Shown here in pieces: positions 27,861 through 34,813 of a stretch of DNA of 35,764 nucleotides. A model generated the notes under the pieces. It saw only the letters and a program-made list of their open reading frames with translations, was not told the DNA's origin and did not search any database. Location: assembly GCA_945870865.1 (NCBI GenBank), contig CAMBTO010000016.1, positions 1-35,764 on the forward strand, in the 5' to 3' direction. The translations under genes were made by a program, and so were the position numbers. The stretch is from Klebsiella pneumoniae. Its GTDB lineage: Bacteria > Pseudomonadota > Gammaproteobacteria > Eutrophobiales > Eutrophobiaceae. Positions within the stretch are counted from its first letter, which is position 1, and every line of letters begins with the position of its first letter.

Positions 27861-28316
27861 CTAGTCTCCCAAAAGTCCCGCGGGCAATGGTATTGACAGT
27901 GTCTTGACGAACACACCATAAACCAGCGAGGTCAATACCAGCACGCTGATTGCGTTCAGCTTGTGGTTATGAAATCCGGCCAGTACCGGCAAGATAAACA
28001 GAAACAAGGGTGTGGTGATGAAAAATCCGACAGGTTCTATCAGGGCGATATAGACGATACACAGGATGATAATAGGCACACCGCGCAGGCTCACCTGCCG
28101 GGTTGTGGTTTCCCCTGAAACCGGTTTGATAATGACCAGCCAGGACAACAACACGATACAGATGAGAATAAACTTCGGATAGGCCGACGCAGCCAGCGCT
28201 CCAGGCGCATCAGGCGGTGCAACGGTACCTGTCAATCCATACATGATGACAGCAGCGGCTATCACAACGATCGCAAACAGTCGATCAGGATGGTGTAGCT
28301 GGCTCATCACATTCAT
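27861..28316 (-). CDS. tctB: Tripartite tricarboxylate transporter small permease (TctB)
   Basis: The small four-helix membrane partner of TctA, 151 residues as started here. The frame is open up to 28376, but a GGGGAG ribosome site (28324-28329) lies seven bases before the ATG at 28316. The protein from there (MNVMSQLHHPDRLFAIVV) matches the usual start of TctB, so I prefer it. Helices lie at about 15-30, 52-70, 85-105 and 110-140. It is the first gene of the TTT operon and is divergent from the SLC13 transporter gene. Confidence 0.9.
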   Translation of the reverse strand: MNVMSQLHHPDRLFAIVVIAAAVIMYGLTGTVAPPDAPGALAASAYPKFILICIVLLSWLVIIKPVSGETTTRQVSLRGVPIIILCIVYIALIEPVGFFITTPLFLFILPVLAGFHNHKLNAISVLVLTSLVYGVFVKTLSIPLPAGLLGD

Positions 28317-28401
28317 TACAAAACTCCCCATGTCAGTCCGAGGTATCGACTGGCCTGATGAAACGGTATTTGACACTGTCCGGCAGCCAGTTAGATTCGG
28401 C

Positions 28402-28417
28402 GCAGATGATTATCTGC
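28402..28417. promoter_or_regulatory. 16-base dyad in the tctB leader
   Basis: A perfect inverted repeat, GCAGAT and ATCTGC around GATT, lies between the candidate tct promoter and the tctB start. It could be an operator for a dimeric regulator or a small RNA hairpin. No regulator gene is in the window. Confidence 0.3.
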
Positions 28418-28474
28418 AGACAGACGGTCATGCGGCAGTATTGCCGGACTTTATTTTATTCTATATTCTCCAAA

Positions 28475-28503
28475 TTAATAGCTCTTTTGATCATCACCGT
28501 TAA
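28475..28503 (-). promoter_or_regulatory. Candidate promoter for the tctBA-prpD-tctC operon
   Basis: On the minus strand TTAACG (28498-28503) and TATTAA (28475-28480) are 17 bases apart, each with four of six consensus bases. The start would lie about 150 bases before the tctB ATG. It overlaps the plus-strand promoter candidate for the SLC13 gene. Confidence 0.35.
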
Positions 28504-28515
28504 CGCGCATATATT
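28487..28515 (+). promoter_or_regulatory. Candidate promoter for the SLC13 transporter gene
   Basis: TTGATC (28487-28492) and TATATT (28510-28515) are 17 bases apart (four and five of six consensus bases). Transcription would begin near 28522, ahead of a GGAGG-led 33-codon ORF and then the transporter gene. It overlaps the opposite-facing tct promoter candidate. Confidence 0.5.
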
Positions 28516-28550
28516 CTGTCAAGAGCGCCTGAATTAACGGAGGATCATTG

Positions 28551-28652
28551 ATGACATTCTGGTTGTTCCCTTGCCGTCATACTGGCGAATCCGGTATCCA
28601 GCGAATCATTCGTGCCGCAGGCATACCTTCTACCGTTGATTTAAACGCATGA
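28551..28652 (+). CDS. Possible 33-residue leader or remnant ORF
   Basis: A small frame of 33 codons preceded by a perfect GGAGG ribosome site (28539-28543) with a seven-base gap to ATG. It lies just downstream of a candidate promoter and 52 bases ahead of the SLC13 gene. It runs through a palindromic repeat (28576-28601), so part of its coding comes from that repeat. It may be a translated leader, or the 5' stub of a gene hit by the repeat. The product resembles nothing I know. Confidence 0.35.
   Translation: MTFWLFPCRHTGESGIQRIIRAAGIPSTVDLNA
28576..28601 (+). repeat. Dispersed palindromic repeat, copy 1
   Basis: Begins GTCATACTGG and ends CCGGTATCCAG around a short spacer; the arms are complementary apart from one wobble pair. 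It matches the layout of the common small dispersed palindromes of proteobacteria that start GTCAT and end ATCCAG. A related copy lies at 30226-30257, so the SLC13 gene is flanked by the pair. Confidence 0.6.
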
Positions 28653-28704
28653 TTTTGTCATGCTTCCCGAAATTATAAATTCATATAAGACGGGTGGGGC
28701 CTAC

Positions 28705-30213
28705 ATGTCTCGAGACAAGATTGGATTAATACTGGGAATTTTCCTGTTTCTGGTGCTGTGGCTGATGCCCACGCCGGAAGGCATGCCTGTCGAGGCACAA
28801 AGCCTCGCGGCTGTCGCGACACTGATGGCCATCTGGTGGATCACCGAGGCCGTACCCATCCCGGCGACTTCGATGGTACCTATCTTCCTGTTTCCCGTGC
28901 TTGGCATCATGCCGGGGGCGAAGGTCACCCTGTCCTATGCAGACCAGTTGATCTACCTGTATATGGGCGGCTTTCTTATCGCTGTCACGATGGAAAAATG
29001 GAACCTGCACCGCCGTATTGCGCTGCATACGATCCGCATGGTCGGCATTACCCCTGACAGGATTGTTCTCGGCTTCATGGTAGCTACCGGTTTTATCTCG
29101 ATGTGGATCAGCAACACGGCCGCCGCGATGATGATGGTCACGATTGCGCTGCCGGTGTTAACCCAGGTGGCAAAATCAATTGCAGAAAGCGCGGGCAATA
29201 CCGATGATACCCGGCCTGGCCATTTTAACTTCGGTACCGCACTGATGCTCGGTGTGGCCTACAGTGCGTCGATCGGTGGCCTGGGCACGCTGGTCGGAAC
29301 GCCGACGAATGCCGTGTTTGCAGGCATGGTCGAGAAAACCTACGGCATCAACATCAGCTTTGTTGAATGGATGAAGGTCGGTGTCCCTATCGCCGTCATC
29401 ATGTTACTTATCACCTGGTTCTTTCTGGTCAAGGTCGTCTACCCGAGCAAATTCACGCACCTGCCCGGCGGCAAGGAAACCATCCACAAGGAAATCGTCT
29501 CACTGGGTCGCATGGCCAGTGAAGAAAAATGGGTATTTGTTATTTTCGCGTCGGTCGCCATCCTCTGGATAGTACGCGGCTTTATCAAGATCGAGGCACT
29601 CAGCATGGTTACCGACACGACCATCGCGATCGGTGGTGCGCTATTGCTGTTCCTGATCCCGTCGAAGTCACGCAAGGGGGAGTTCCTGCTCGACTGGAAA
29701 ACCGCCGTCACTATCCCGTGGGACGTGTTATTACTGTTCGGCGGCGGTTTTGCACTTGCACAGGGCTTTGGTGATACCGGTCTGACCACCTATCTCGCCG
29801 GCAAACTGGCCGTTCTGGAAGGTACCAGCATCGTCATTGTGATACCTGTCGTGGTCACACTGGTCGTGTTCGCCTCCGAACTAACCTCGAACACGGCCAC
29901 AAATTCGATCATGCTGCCTATCATGGTGGCGCTCGCCTCGGCGATGCAGGTACATCCTTATGGCATGATGATCGCCTCAACGATGGCCGCGTCTTATGCA
30001 TTCATGCTGCCGGTCGGTACACCGCCGAATGCGATCGTATTTGCCACACGTTATGTAACGATGAACCAGATGATCAAGGCCGGCTTCTGGCTGAATATCA
30101 TTGCCATCATGTTGATCTCGTTCTTCGTACTGGTCATGTTGCCGTTGATATGGGGTATCGACCTGAACACCCTGCCAACGGAGTTTGCAGCGCCAGTAAC
30201 AGGTGGCGGTTAG
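28705..30213 (+). CDS. SLC13/DASS-family carboxylate (or sulfate) transporter
   Basis: A sodium-coupled divalent-anion carrier of the inner membrane, 502 residues from the ATG at 28705; an upstream ATG at 28660 gives an implausible polar extension. It has the two inverted-repeat SNT motifs that bind carboxylate and Na+: SNTAAAMMM (136-138) and SNTATNSIMLP (395-397). Each is paired with a Gly-Thr-Pro loop, GTPTNAVF and GTPPNAIVF. About 11 helices can be traced. Family substrates are succinate, malate, citrate or sulfate; neighbouring TTT genes favour an organic acid. It is divergent from the tct operon and followed 86 bases later by an amidohydrolase gene. Confidence 0.93.
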   Translation: MSRDKIGLILGIFLFLVLWLMPTPEGMPVEAQSLAAVATLMAIWWITEAVPIPATSMVPIFLFPVLGIMPGAKVTLSYADQLIYLYMGGFLIAVTMEKWNLHRRIALHTIRMVGITPDRIVLGFMVATGFISMWISNTAAAMMMVTIALPVLTQVAKSIAESAGNTDDTRPGHFNFGTALMLGVAYSASIGGLGTLVGTPTNAVFAGMVEKTYGINISFVEWMKVGVPIAVIMLLITWFFLVKVVYPSKFTHLPGGKETIHKEIVSLGRMASEEKWVFVIFASVAILWIVRGFIKIEALSMVTDTTIAIGGALLLFLIPSKSRKGEFLLDWKTAVTIPWDVLLLFGGGFALAQGFGDTGLTTYLAGKLAVLEGTSIVIVIPVVVTLVVFASELTSNTATNSIMLPIMVALASAMQVHPYGMMIASTMAASYAFMLPVGTPPNAIVFATRYVTMNQMIKAGFWLNIIAIMLISFFVLVMLPLIWGIDLNTLPTEFAAPVTGGG

Positions 30214-30225
30214 AAACTGTAAATT

Positions 30226-30257
30226 CGTCATGCCGGCCATGGATGGCCGGTATCCAG
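30226..30257 (+). repeat. Dispersed palindromic repeat, copy 2
   Basis: Begins CGTCATGCCGG and ends CCGGTATCCAG. The inner arms CCGGCCAT and ATGGCCGG are perfectly complementary around GG. It is the same repeat type as 28576-28601, in the same orientation. It lies just after the SLC13 stop codon, where the hairpin could also protect or end the message. Confidence 0.6.
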
Positions 30258-30299
30258 TAGACAGGACGTCGCTGTAATTTACTGACATGGGGGTATCTG

Positions 30300-31319
30300 A
30301 TGAACCATATAAACCGCCGGACCTTTCTGACCACAACGCTGGCAGCAGCAATGGCCGACCCGTTCGGTCGCAATATCTTCGCGCAGGACAACCCGCGTCG
30401 CATCGATCTGCACCATCACTTCGCGCCACCCGCCTGGATAGCCGATGTCAAAGGCAACCCGCTGCTGAATGCCGCCAACACCAAATGGCTACCCGAACAC
30501 TCAATCGAGGACATGGACAAGGGCGGTGTCGACGCCTCAGTCATCTCGGTGACGAATCCCGGCCTGTGGTTCGGTGACAATGCGCAGGCTGTCCGCCTCG
30601 CACGCGCCTGCAATGACTACGGCGCCAGACTGGTACAGGATCACCCGACGCGCTTCGGCATGTTTGCCGCGATGCCCTTGCCAGACGTCGATGCAACATT
30701 GAAAGAGATTGAATATGCCTACGACACCTTAAAGGTCGACGGCGTCGGCCTGTTTACCAGTTACGGTAATGTGTGGCTCGGCAACGCGGCGTTCCGCCCG
30801 GTGATGGAAGAACTGAACCGGCGCAAGGCGATCGTCGCCGTCCACCCGACCGCCGCCGATTGCTGCCGCAATCTGGAATACGCACCCGGCGCCAGTCCGT
30901 CCAGTATTGAATACGGTACCGACACCACGCGCGCAATCATGGGCATCACCTTCAGCGGTGACGCCGTGCGTTACCCGGACATCCGTTATATCTGGTCACA
31001 TGCAGGCGGCAGCGTGCCGTTTTTTGCCGGACGTATCGAAGGCTCCGCCTCGCGTAACAAGGAGGCCATGCCGAACGGATTTGCCGCCGAACTGAAAAAA
31101 TTCTATTACGACACCGCCGGTGCGACCAACCGCGGCGCACTGACCTCACTTCTCGAACTGGTCACAACACAACAAATTGTATTCGGCACCGACTTCCCCC
31201 CCGGTGGCAACAGCACTGAGGTGGCAGCCGCGATTGCGGCGACCAAACTGTTCAGCGCAAGCGACCTGCGTGCCATTGATCGCGACAATGCGCTCCGGTT
31301 GTTTCCAAAGTTTGCCTGA
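30300..31319 (+). CDS. Amidohydrolase_2-family metal-dependent hydrolase/decarboxylase with Tat signal
   Basis: A TIM-barrel metal enzyme of the amidohydrolase-2 (ACMSD, gamma-resorcylate decarboxylase) superfamily, 339 residues. Metal-site residues are His38 and His40 (IDLHHHF), His182 (VAVHPT), His234 (WSHAGG) and Asp298 (FGTDFP). Members hydrolyse lactones or decarboxylate aromatic and unsaturated acids. The N-terminus NRRTFLTTTLAAAMA is a twin-arginine signal, so the folded enzyme should be exported. That is unusual for this family. A GGGGG-containing ribosome site precedes the ATG. It lies downstream of the SLC13 transporter and probably shares its message. Substrate not predictable. Confidence 0.9.
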   Translation: MNHINRRTFLTTTLAAAMADPFGRNIFAQDNPRRIDLHHHFAPPAWIADVKGNPLLNAANTKWLPEHSIEDMDKGGVDASVISVTNPGLWFGDNAQAVRLARACNDYGARLVQDHPTRFGMFAAMPLPDVDATLKEIEYAYDTLKVDGVGLFTSYGNVWLGNAAFRPVMEELNRRKAIVAVHPTAADCCRNLEYAPGASPSSIEYGTDTTRAIMGITFSGDAVRYPDIRYIWSHAGGSVPFFAGRIEGSASRNKEAMPNGFAAELKKFYYDTAGATNRGALTSLLELVTTQQIVFGTDFPPGGNSTEVAAAIAATKLFSASDLRAIDRDNALRLFPKFA

Positions 31320-31338
31320 TGAGGACTCCAGACCGTGA

Positions 31339-31361
31339 TCCTGTACAGGGAATGTACAGGA
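31339..31361. repeat. Small hairpin after the amidohydrolase gene
   Basis: TCCTGTAC and GTACAGGA form a perfect eight-base-pair stem around a seven-base loop, 19 bases after the amidohydrolase stop. There is no T-run. It could act as an mRNA end or as an operator ahead of the next gene. Confidence 0.35.
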
Positions 31362-31412
31362 CCCAGCGCCATGGACGGTAAGATTCAGATTCCACGATAA
31401 CTAACCCCGGCA

Positions 31413-32408
31413 ATGGACCTGCTCACTCAAGCCCTGCTCGGCGCCACCACCGCCCTGTCCGCCGCGAAACCACAGCAGACCCGCATCGCCCTCACCACCG
31501 GCGCACTCGCCGGTCTGTTACCCGACGCCGATGCCCTGATCCGCAGCAACTCCGATCCGCTGCTCGTACTCGAATACCATCGCCATTTCAGCCACTCACT
31601 GCTGTTCATCCCGTTCGGCGCCGCCATCGTCGCCACACTGGTCTGGTATTTCTATCATCAGCAGATCAGCTATAAACAGGTATATCTGTACGCCCTACTC
31701 GGTATCGCACTCTCTGCCATACTCGACGCCTGCACCAGCTACGGCACCCACCTGCTCTGGCCGTTCTCCGACACCCGTATCAGCTGGAACCTGATCGCGA
31801 TCATCGACCCGGTGTTTACCTTGTGCCTGCTGATCCCGCTGATCATTGCTGTGCGCCGCAAGCTGCCAAACCCTGCACGCATTGGCTTGTTGATCGCTGC
31901 ATGCTACATGTCACTCGCCGCCGTACAACATGACCGCGCCACCACAATTGCAAGCGCACTCATCTCCGAACGCGGTCACACCGCCGAACGTCATCTGATC
32001 AAACCGACGATGGCGAACATTCTGTTATGGCGTTCGGTTTACATCAGCGACGGCAGGATCTACGCCGACGCCGTCCGTGCCAGTATCTTCAGCGCAAACA
32101 AGACCTATGCAGGCGACAGCGTTCCCTTGTTGATACCGGAACAATTGTCCTCAATCCCGCCGGATAGCCGCGCCGCACAGGATCTGAAACGCTTCGCCAC
32201 ATTCTCCGACGGCTGGCTCGCCATCGACCCATCACACCCGGAACTTGTCGGTGATGCGCGCTATGCAATGCTACCGAACAGCAATGTGCCTTTATGGGGA
32301 GTATTGATTGATCGAACCAATTTGAACAAACCTCTGCAATTTATAACCAATCGAAGTCTTTCCAGCGCAGGACGGGATCAGTTTATGCAGATGCTGACGG
32401 GTAAATAA
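31413..32408 (+). CDS. YdjM-type membrane-bound metal-dependent hydrolase
   Basis: An inner-membrane protein of the YdjM / DUF457 'LexA-binding, inner membrane-associated putative hydrolase' family, 331 residues. Family residues are PDAD at 37-40, HRHFSHS at 56-62 and DACTSYGTHLLWPFSD at 105-120, which probably form a metal site near the membrane face. Four or five helices occupy the first 175 residues; the remaining part is soluble. True activity is unknown for the family. No ribosome site is evident and the start rests on the match to the family N-terminus. It is cytosine-rich at third codon positions, more so than the genes at 1500-3500. Confidence 0.85.
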   Translation: MDLLTQALLGATTALSAAKPQQTRIALTTGALAGLLPDADALIRSNSDPLLVLEYHRHFSHSLLFIPFGAAIVATLVWYFYHQQISYKQVYLYALLGIALSAILDACTSYGTHLLWPFSDTRISWNLIAIIDPVFTLCLLIPLIIAVRRKLPNPARIGLLIAACYMSLAAVQHDRATTIASALISERGHTAERHLIKPTMANILLWRSVYISDGRIYADAVRASIFSANKTYAGDSVPLLIPEQLSSIPPDSRAAQDLKRFATFSDGWLAIDPSHPELVGDARYAMLPNSNVPLWGVLIDRTNLNKPLQFITNRSLSSAGRDQFMQMLTGK

Positions 32409-32796
32409 TTTTTAACAGCTTATTTTGATCATAAGCCTGACCTCGAACCTCAACCCATCCAGAATCAGGCCGGCCCATTATTTAGTCTTCCCCACCCGGC
32501 CAGGAGCTACATATCATTAAAAAGGAAAGATTGAGTAGATGAATGCAACCGGACTGCCAAAATTTTTCATAGTGACCCTCTCCTGTTTCAGGACAATTCG
32601 CTAGCGGATATCAGCAGTACGCCTATATAGACAGGCCGGACCCGGAGTTGTTGCTGATCCGGCAGGCGTTCCGAAAAATATATTCGGGCAGTTTGAAATA
32701 CTGTGGTCTGGAGCTGTTACCACGCGACGTCAGAGCGGATTTTCTATAATATTCAGCAAAATTAACCTTTAAAAACCATAAAAAAAAAACCTCCAC
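32409..32796. other. Intergenic region with traces of decayed coding
   Basis: About 390 bases without a clear gene. A hairpin GCTTAT/ATAAGC (32418-32436) follows the YdjM-like gene but lacks a T-run. A plus-strand open stretch at 32576-32749 (57 codons, no start codon) reads like real protein, for example YIDRPDPELLLIRQAFRK, and may be the end of a lost gene. The last 40 bases before the next gene are A-rich. Confidence 0.4.
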
Positions 32797-33687
32797 ATGT
32801 CGAACGACCTCCTGGCTCTGGCTGCCGCAACCTGTTGGGCGTTTGGTGCGATGCTATCGGTCAATCCTGCCCGACAGCTGGGGGCGATTGCGTTTACGCG
32901 CTGGCGTATGTTGATGGTGGGGACGATGTTGTGGCTGGCGGTTGCGGTATTGGGTAGGTGGCAGACCGTTTCATTAATGGATTTTGGCCTGATCGCACTC
33001 AGTGGCTTTATCGGTATCTTTATCGGCGACACGGTCAATTTTGCGGCGATGAACCGGCTCGGGCCGCGACGGTCTGGCATGCTGTTTTCGACCAACGCCC
33101 TGTTCAGTGCGCTGTTTGGTTACGTCCTCTTTGATGAACGCATGAACATGCAGGCGGCGGCCGGCGCGGTCCTGACGATTACCGGTGTCATGATTGCGAT
33201 CATGTATGGCCGACGCAAGAGCGAGGACCATACCTGGGAGCTGAATCAGGGCCACCACGGTCTGGGCATCCTGTTTGGGCTACTGGCGGCGGTTTGTCAT
33301 TCGGTCAGCACGATGATCGCCAAACCGGTTATGACCGGAACAATGGACCCGGTGCTCGCCTCAGCCATACGGGTATCAGTTTCGGTCTGTGGCCACTTTG
33401 TGCTGCTCTGGTCCGGGGTCGGACTGGTAAAACCGGTGCATGCCACGACCCGACGGCTACTGGCACAGACCGCGCTCAGCGGCTTTGTCGGCATGGCGCT
33501 CGGCATGACCTTTCTGTTACTGGCGCTGCGACTCGGTGATCTCGGCATGGTCGCGATCCTGTCCTCGGTCACTCCGATCCTGATATTGCCCCTATTATGG
33601 ATATTCCTGCGGCGGCCACCGGCAAAGTGGGCCTGGTTCGGGGCGGTCTTGTCAGTTATTGGTACCGTACTGATACTTACCCGCTAG
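32797..33687 (+). CDS. EamA/DMT-superfamily transporter
   Basis: A ten-helix drug/metabolite-type permease of 296 residues made of two EamA repeats. The first repeat shows the NFAAMNRLGPRRSGMLFSTNALFSALFGYVLFDERMN segment; the second has LGMTFLLLALRLGDLGMVAILSSVTPILILPLLW. Such carriers export or import small metabolites such as amino acids or nucleotides; the cargo here is unknown. No purine-rich ribosome site precedes the ATG; the upstream bases read ACCTCC, the complement of one. It stands alone between the YdjM-like gene and the aldo/keto-reductase pair. Confidence 0.9.
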   Translation: MSNDLLALAAATCWAFGAMLSVNPARQLGAIAFTRWRMLMVGTMLWLAVAVLGRWQTVSLMDFGLIALSGFIGIFIGDTVNFAAMNRLGPRRSGMLFSTNALFSALFGYVLFDERMNMQAAAGAVLTITGVMIAIMYGRRKSEDHTWELNQGHHGLGILFGLLAAVCHSVSTMIAKPVMTGTMDPVLASAIRVSVSVCGHFVLLWSGVGLVKPVHATTRRLLAQTALSGFVGMALGMTFLLLALRLGDLGMVAILSSVTPILILPLLWIFLRRPPAKWAWFGAVLSVIGTVLILTR

Positions 33688-33747
33688 TGATTCAGCCTGT
33701 TTATTATCTGACAGAGCTCAGGATGTAGAACTCGTTTACTATCAACC

Positions 33748-33776
33748 GTGTCAAACTGGCTTTATACTGATGACAC
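33748..33776. promoter_or_regulatory. Dyad around a candidate -10 box before the AKR pair
   Basis: GTGTCA (33748-33753) and TGACAC (33771-33776) are perfect inverted arms 17 bases apart. They bracket TATACT (33763-33768, five of six -10 bases) about 50 bases before the first AKR start. The layout fits an operator over a promoter. No good -35 box is seen. Confidence 0.35.
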
Positions 33777-33819
33777 AAAATGCGGGTAAATTACTACTAC
33801 TCATTCGAGGGGCGGTTTC

Positions 33820-34779
33820 ATGATTGAATATCACAGCAGAAGGACGTTTCTGAAAACAGTGTCGGCAGCCAGTCTGGCTGGTTTATTTCCGGCAAGCGGC
33901 TTCAGTCAGGATCTCGCCGGCACTATCATTAAACGGGCCATACCGGGTACGGGCGAAATGATGCCTATGGTCGGTTTCGGCTCCTCGGCAGCGGTGATGG
34001 AGATCCTGAACAACGGACCTGCACAGCTGACTGGTTTGCTGGCAGTAATGGTCAAGCTTGGTGCCAGCGTTATCGATACCGCACCTCGTGAGCCTGCCAT
34101 CGACGAGGCCTTTGGTAAGTTGGTTGCGGATGCCCGCTTCAAGGACAAACTGTTTGTAAATACCAAGATAGGCCGCAACCGCGCGATGAACCTGCGATCA
34201 CTTGATAAACAGGCGGGTATTGATCAGATTCGCCAGATTGAACAACAGTTCAACCGAAGACCCACAGACCTGCTCCAGATCGACAGTCTGCTGGACATAG
34301 AGATACACTGGCCTACCCTGCGTGATGCGAAGGCAAACGGTGAAGCACGTTATATCGGTGCCACCACCTCCGATACCGATGGCCATGAACCGATGGAAGC
34401 GTTCATGAAACGCGACAAACCAGACTTTGTTCAGGTCAACTTTTCCCTGTTGGAACCCGATGCGGAACAACGTATCCTGCCACTGGCGCAGGACCTGGGT
34501 ATAGGCGTCATGATCAACAAGCCTTTTGGTGGTGGTGATTTCTTCAAACGCGTCAGCGGCCTGACACTGCCGGACTGGGCCGCCGAGATCGATTGCACCA
34601 GCTGGGCCCAGTTCAATCTGAAATACATTTTGGGTCATCCTGCCATTAATTGCGTGCTGACGGAGACCACAAAAACAAAAAATCTGGAAGAGAACCTGCT
34701 GTCTGCCACCGGTCGCCTTCCGGATGAGGCCATGCGTAAAAAGATGAAGGCCCATTTTGATTCGGTAGCCACGGCTTAG
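33820..34779 (+). CDS. Tat-exported aldo/keto-reductase-like protein, copy 1
   Basis: An AKR-superfamily TIM-barrel protein of 319 residues. It opens with SRRTFLKTVSAASLAGLFPASGFSQ, a strong Tat signal cut near residue 30. In the AKR tetrad (Asp, Tyr, Lys, His) only Asp86 (DTAPRE) and Lys116 (NTKIG) are kept. The Tyr position is Glu91 and the His position is Asp145 (LLQIDSL). Standard NADPH reduction by a Tyr acid is therefore doubtful. The C-terminal cofactor-side region (SWAQFNLKYILGHPAINCVLTETTKTKNLEENL) keeps the AKR pattern. The start is supported by GAGGGGC upstream. It is followed after 34 bases by a close paralogue. Confidence 0.88.
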   Translation: MIEYHSRRTFLKTVSAASLAGLFPASGFSQDLAGTIIKRAIPGTGEMMPMVGFGSSAAVMEILNNGPAQLTGLLAVMVKLGASVIDTAPREPAIDEAFGKLVADARFKDKLFVNTKIGRNRAMNLRSLDKQAGIDQIRQIEQQFNRRPTDLLQIDSLLDIEIHWPTLRDAKANGEARYIGATTSDTDGHEPMEAFMKRDKPDFVQVNFSLLEPDAEQRILPLAQDLGIGVMINKPFGGGDFFKRVSGLTLPDWAAEIDCTSWAQFNLKYILGHPAINCVLTETTKTKNLEENLLSATGRLPDEAMRKKMKAHFDSVATA

Positions 34780-34813
34780 ACATACAAACATACACTGCAA
34801 AGGAAAGAGACCC

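Noticed and set aside
28317-28376. N-terminal extension of TctB to an upstream ATG
   Set aside because: A good GGGGAG ribosome site points to the ATG at 28316, and the shorter form matches the family start.
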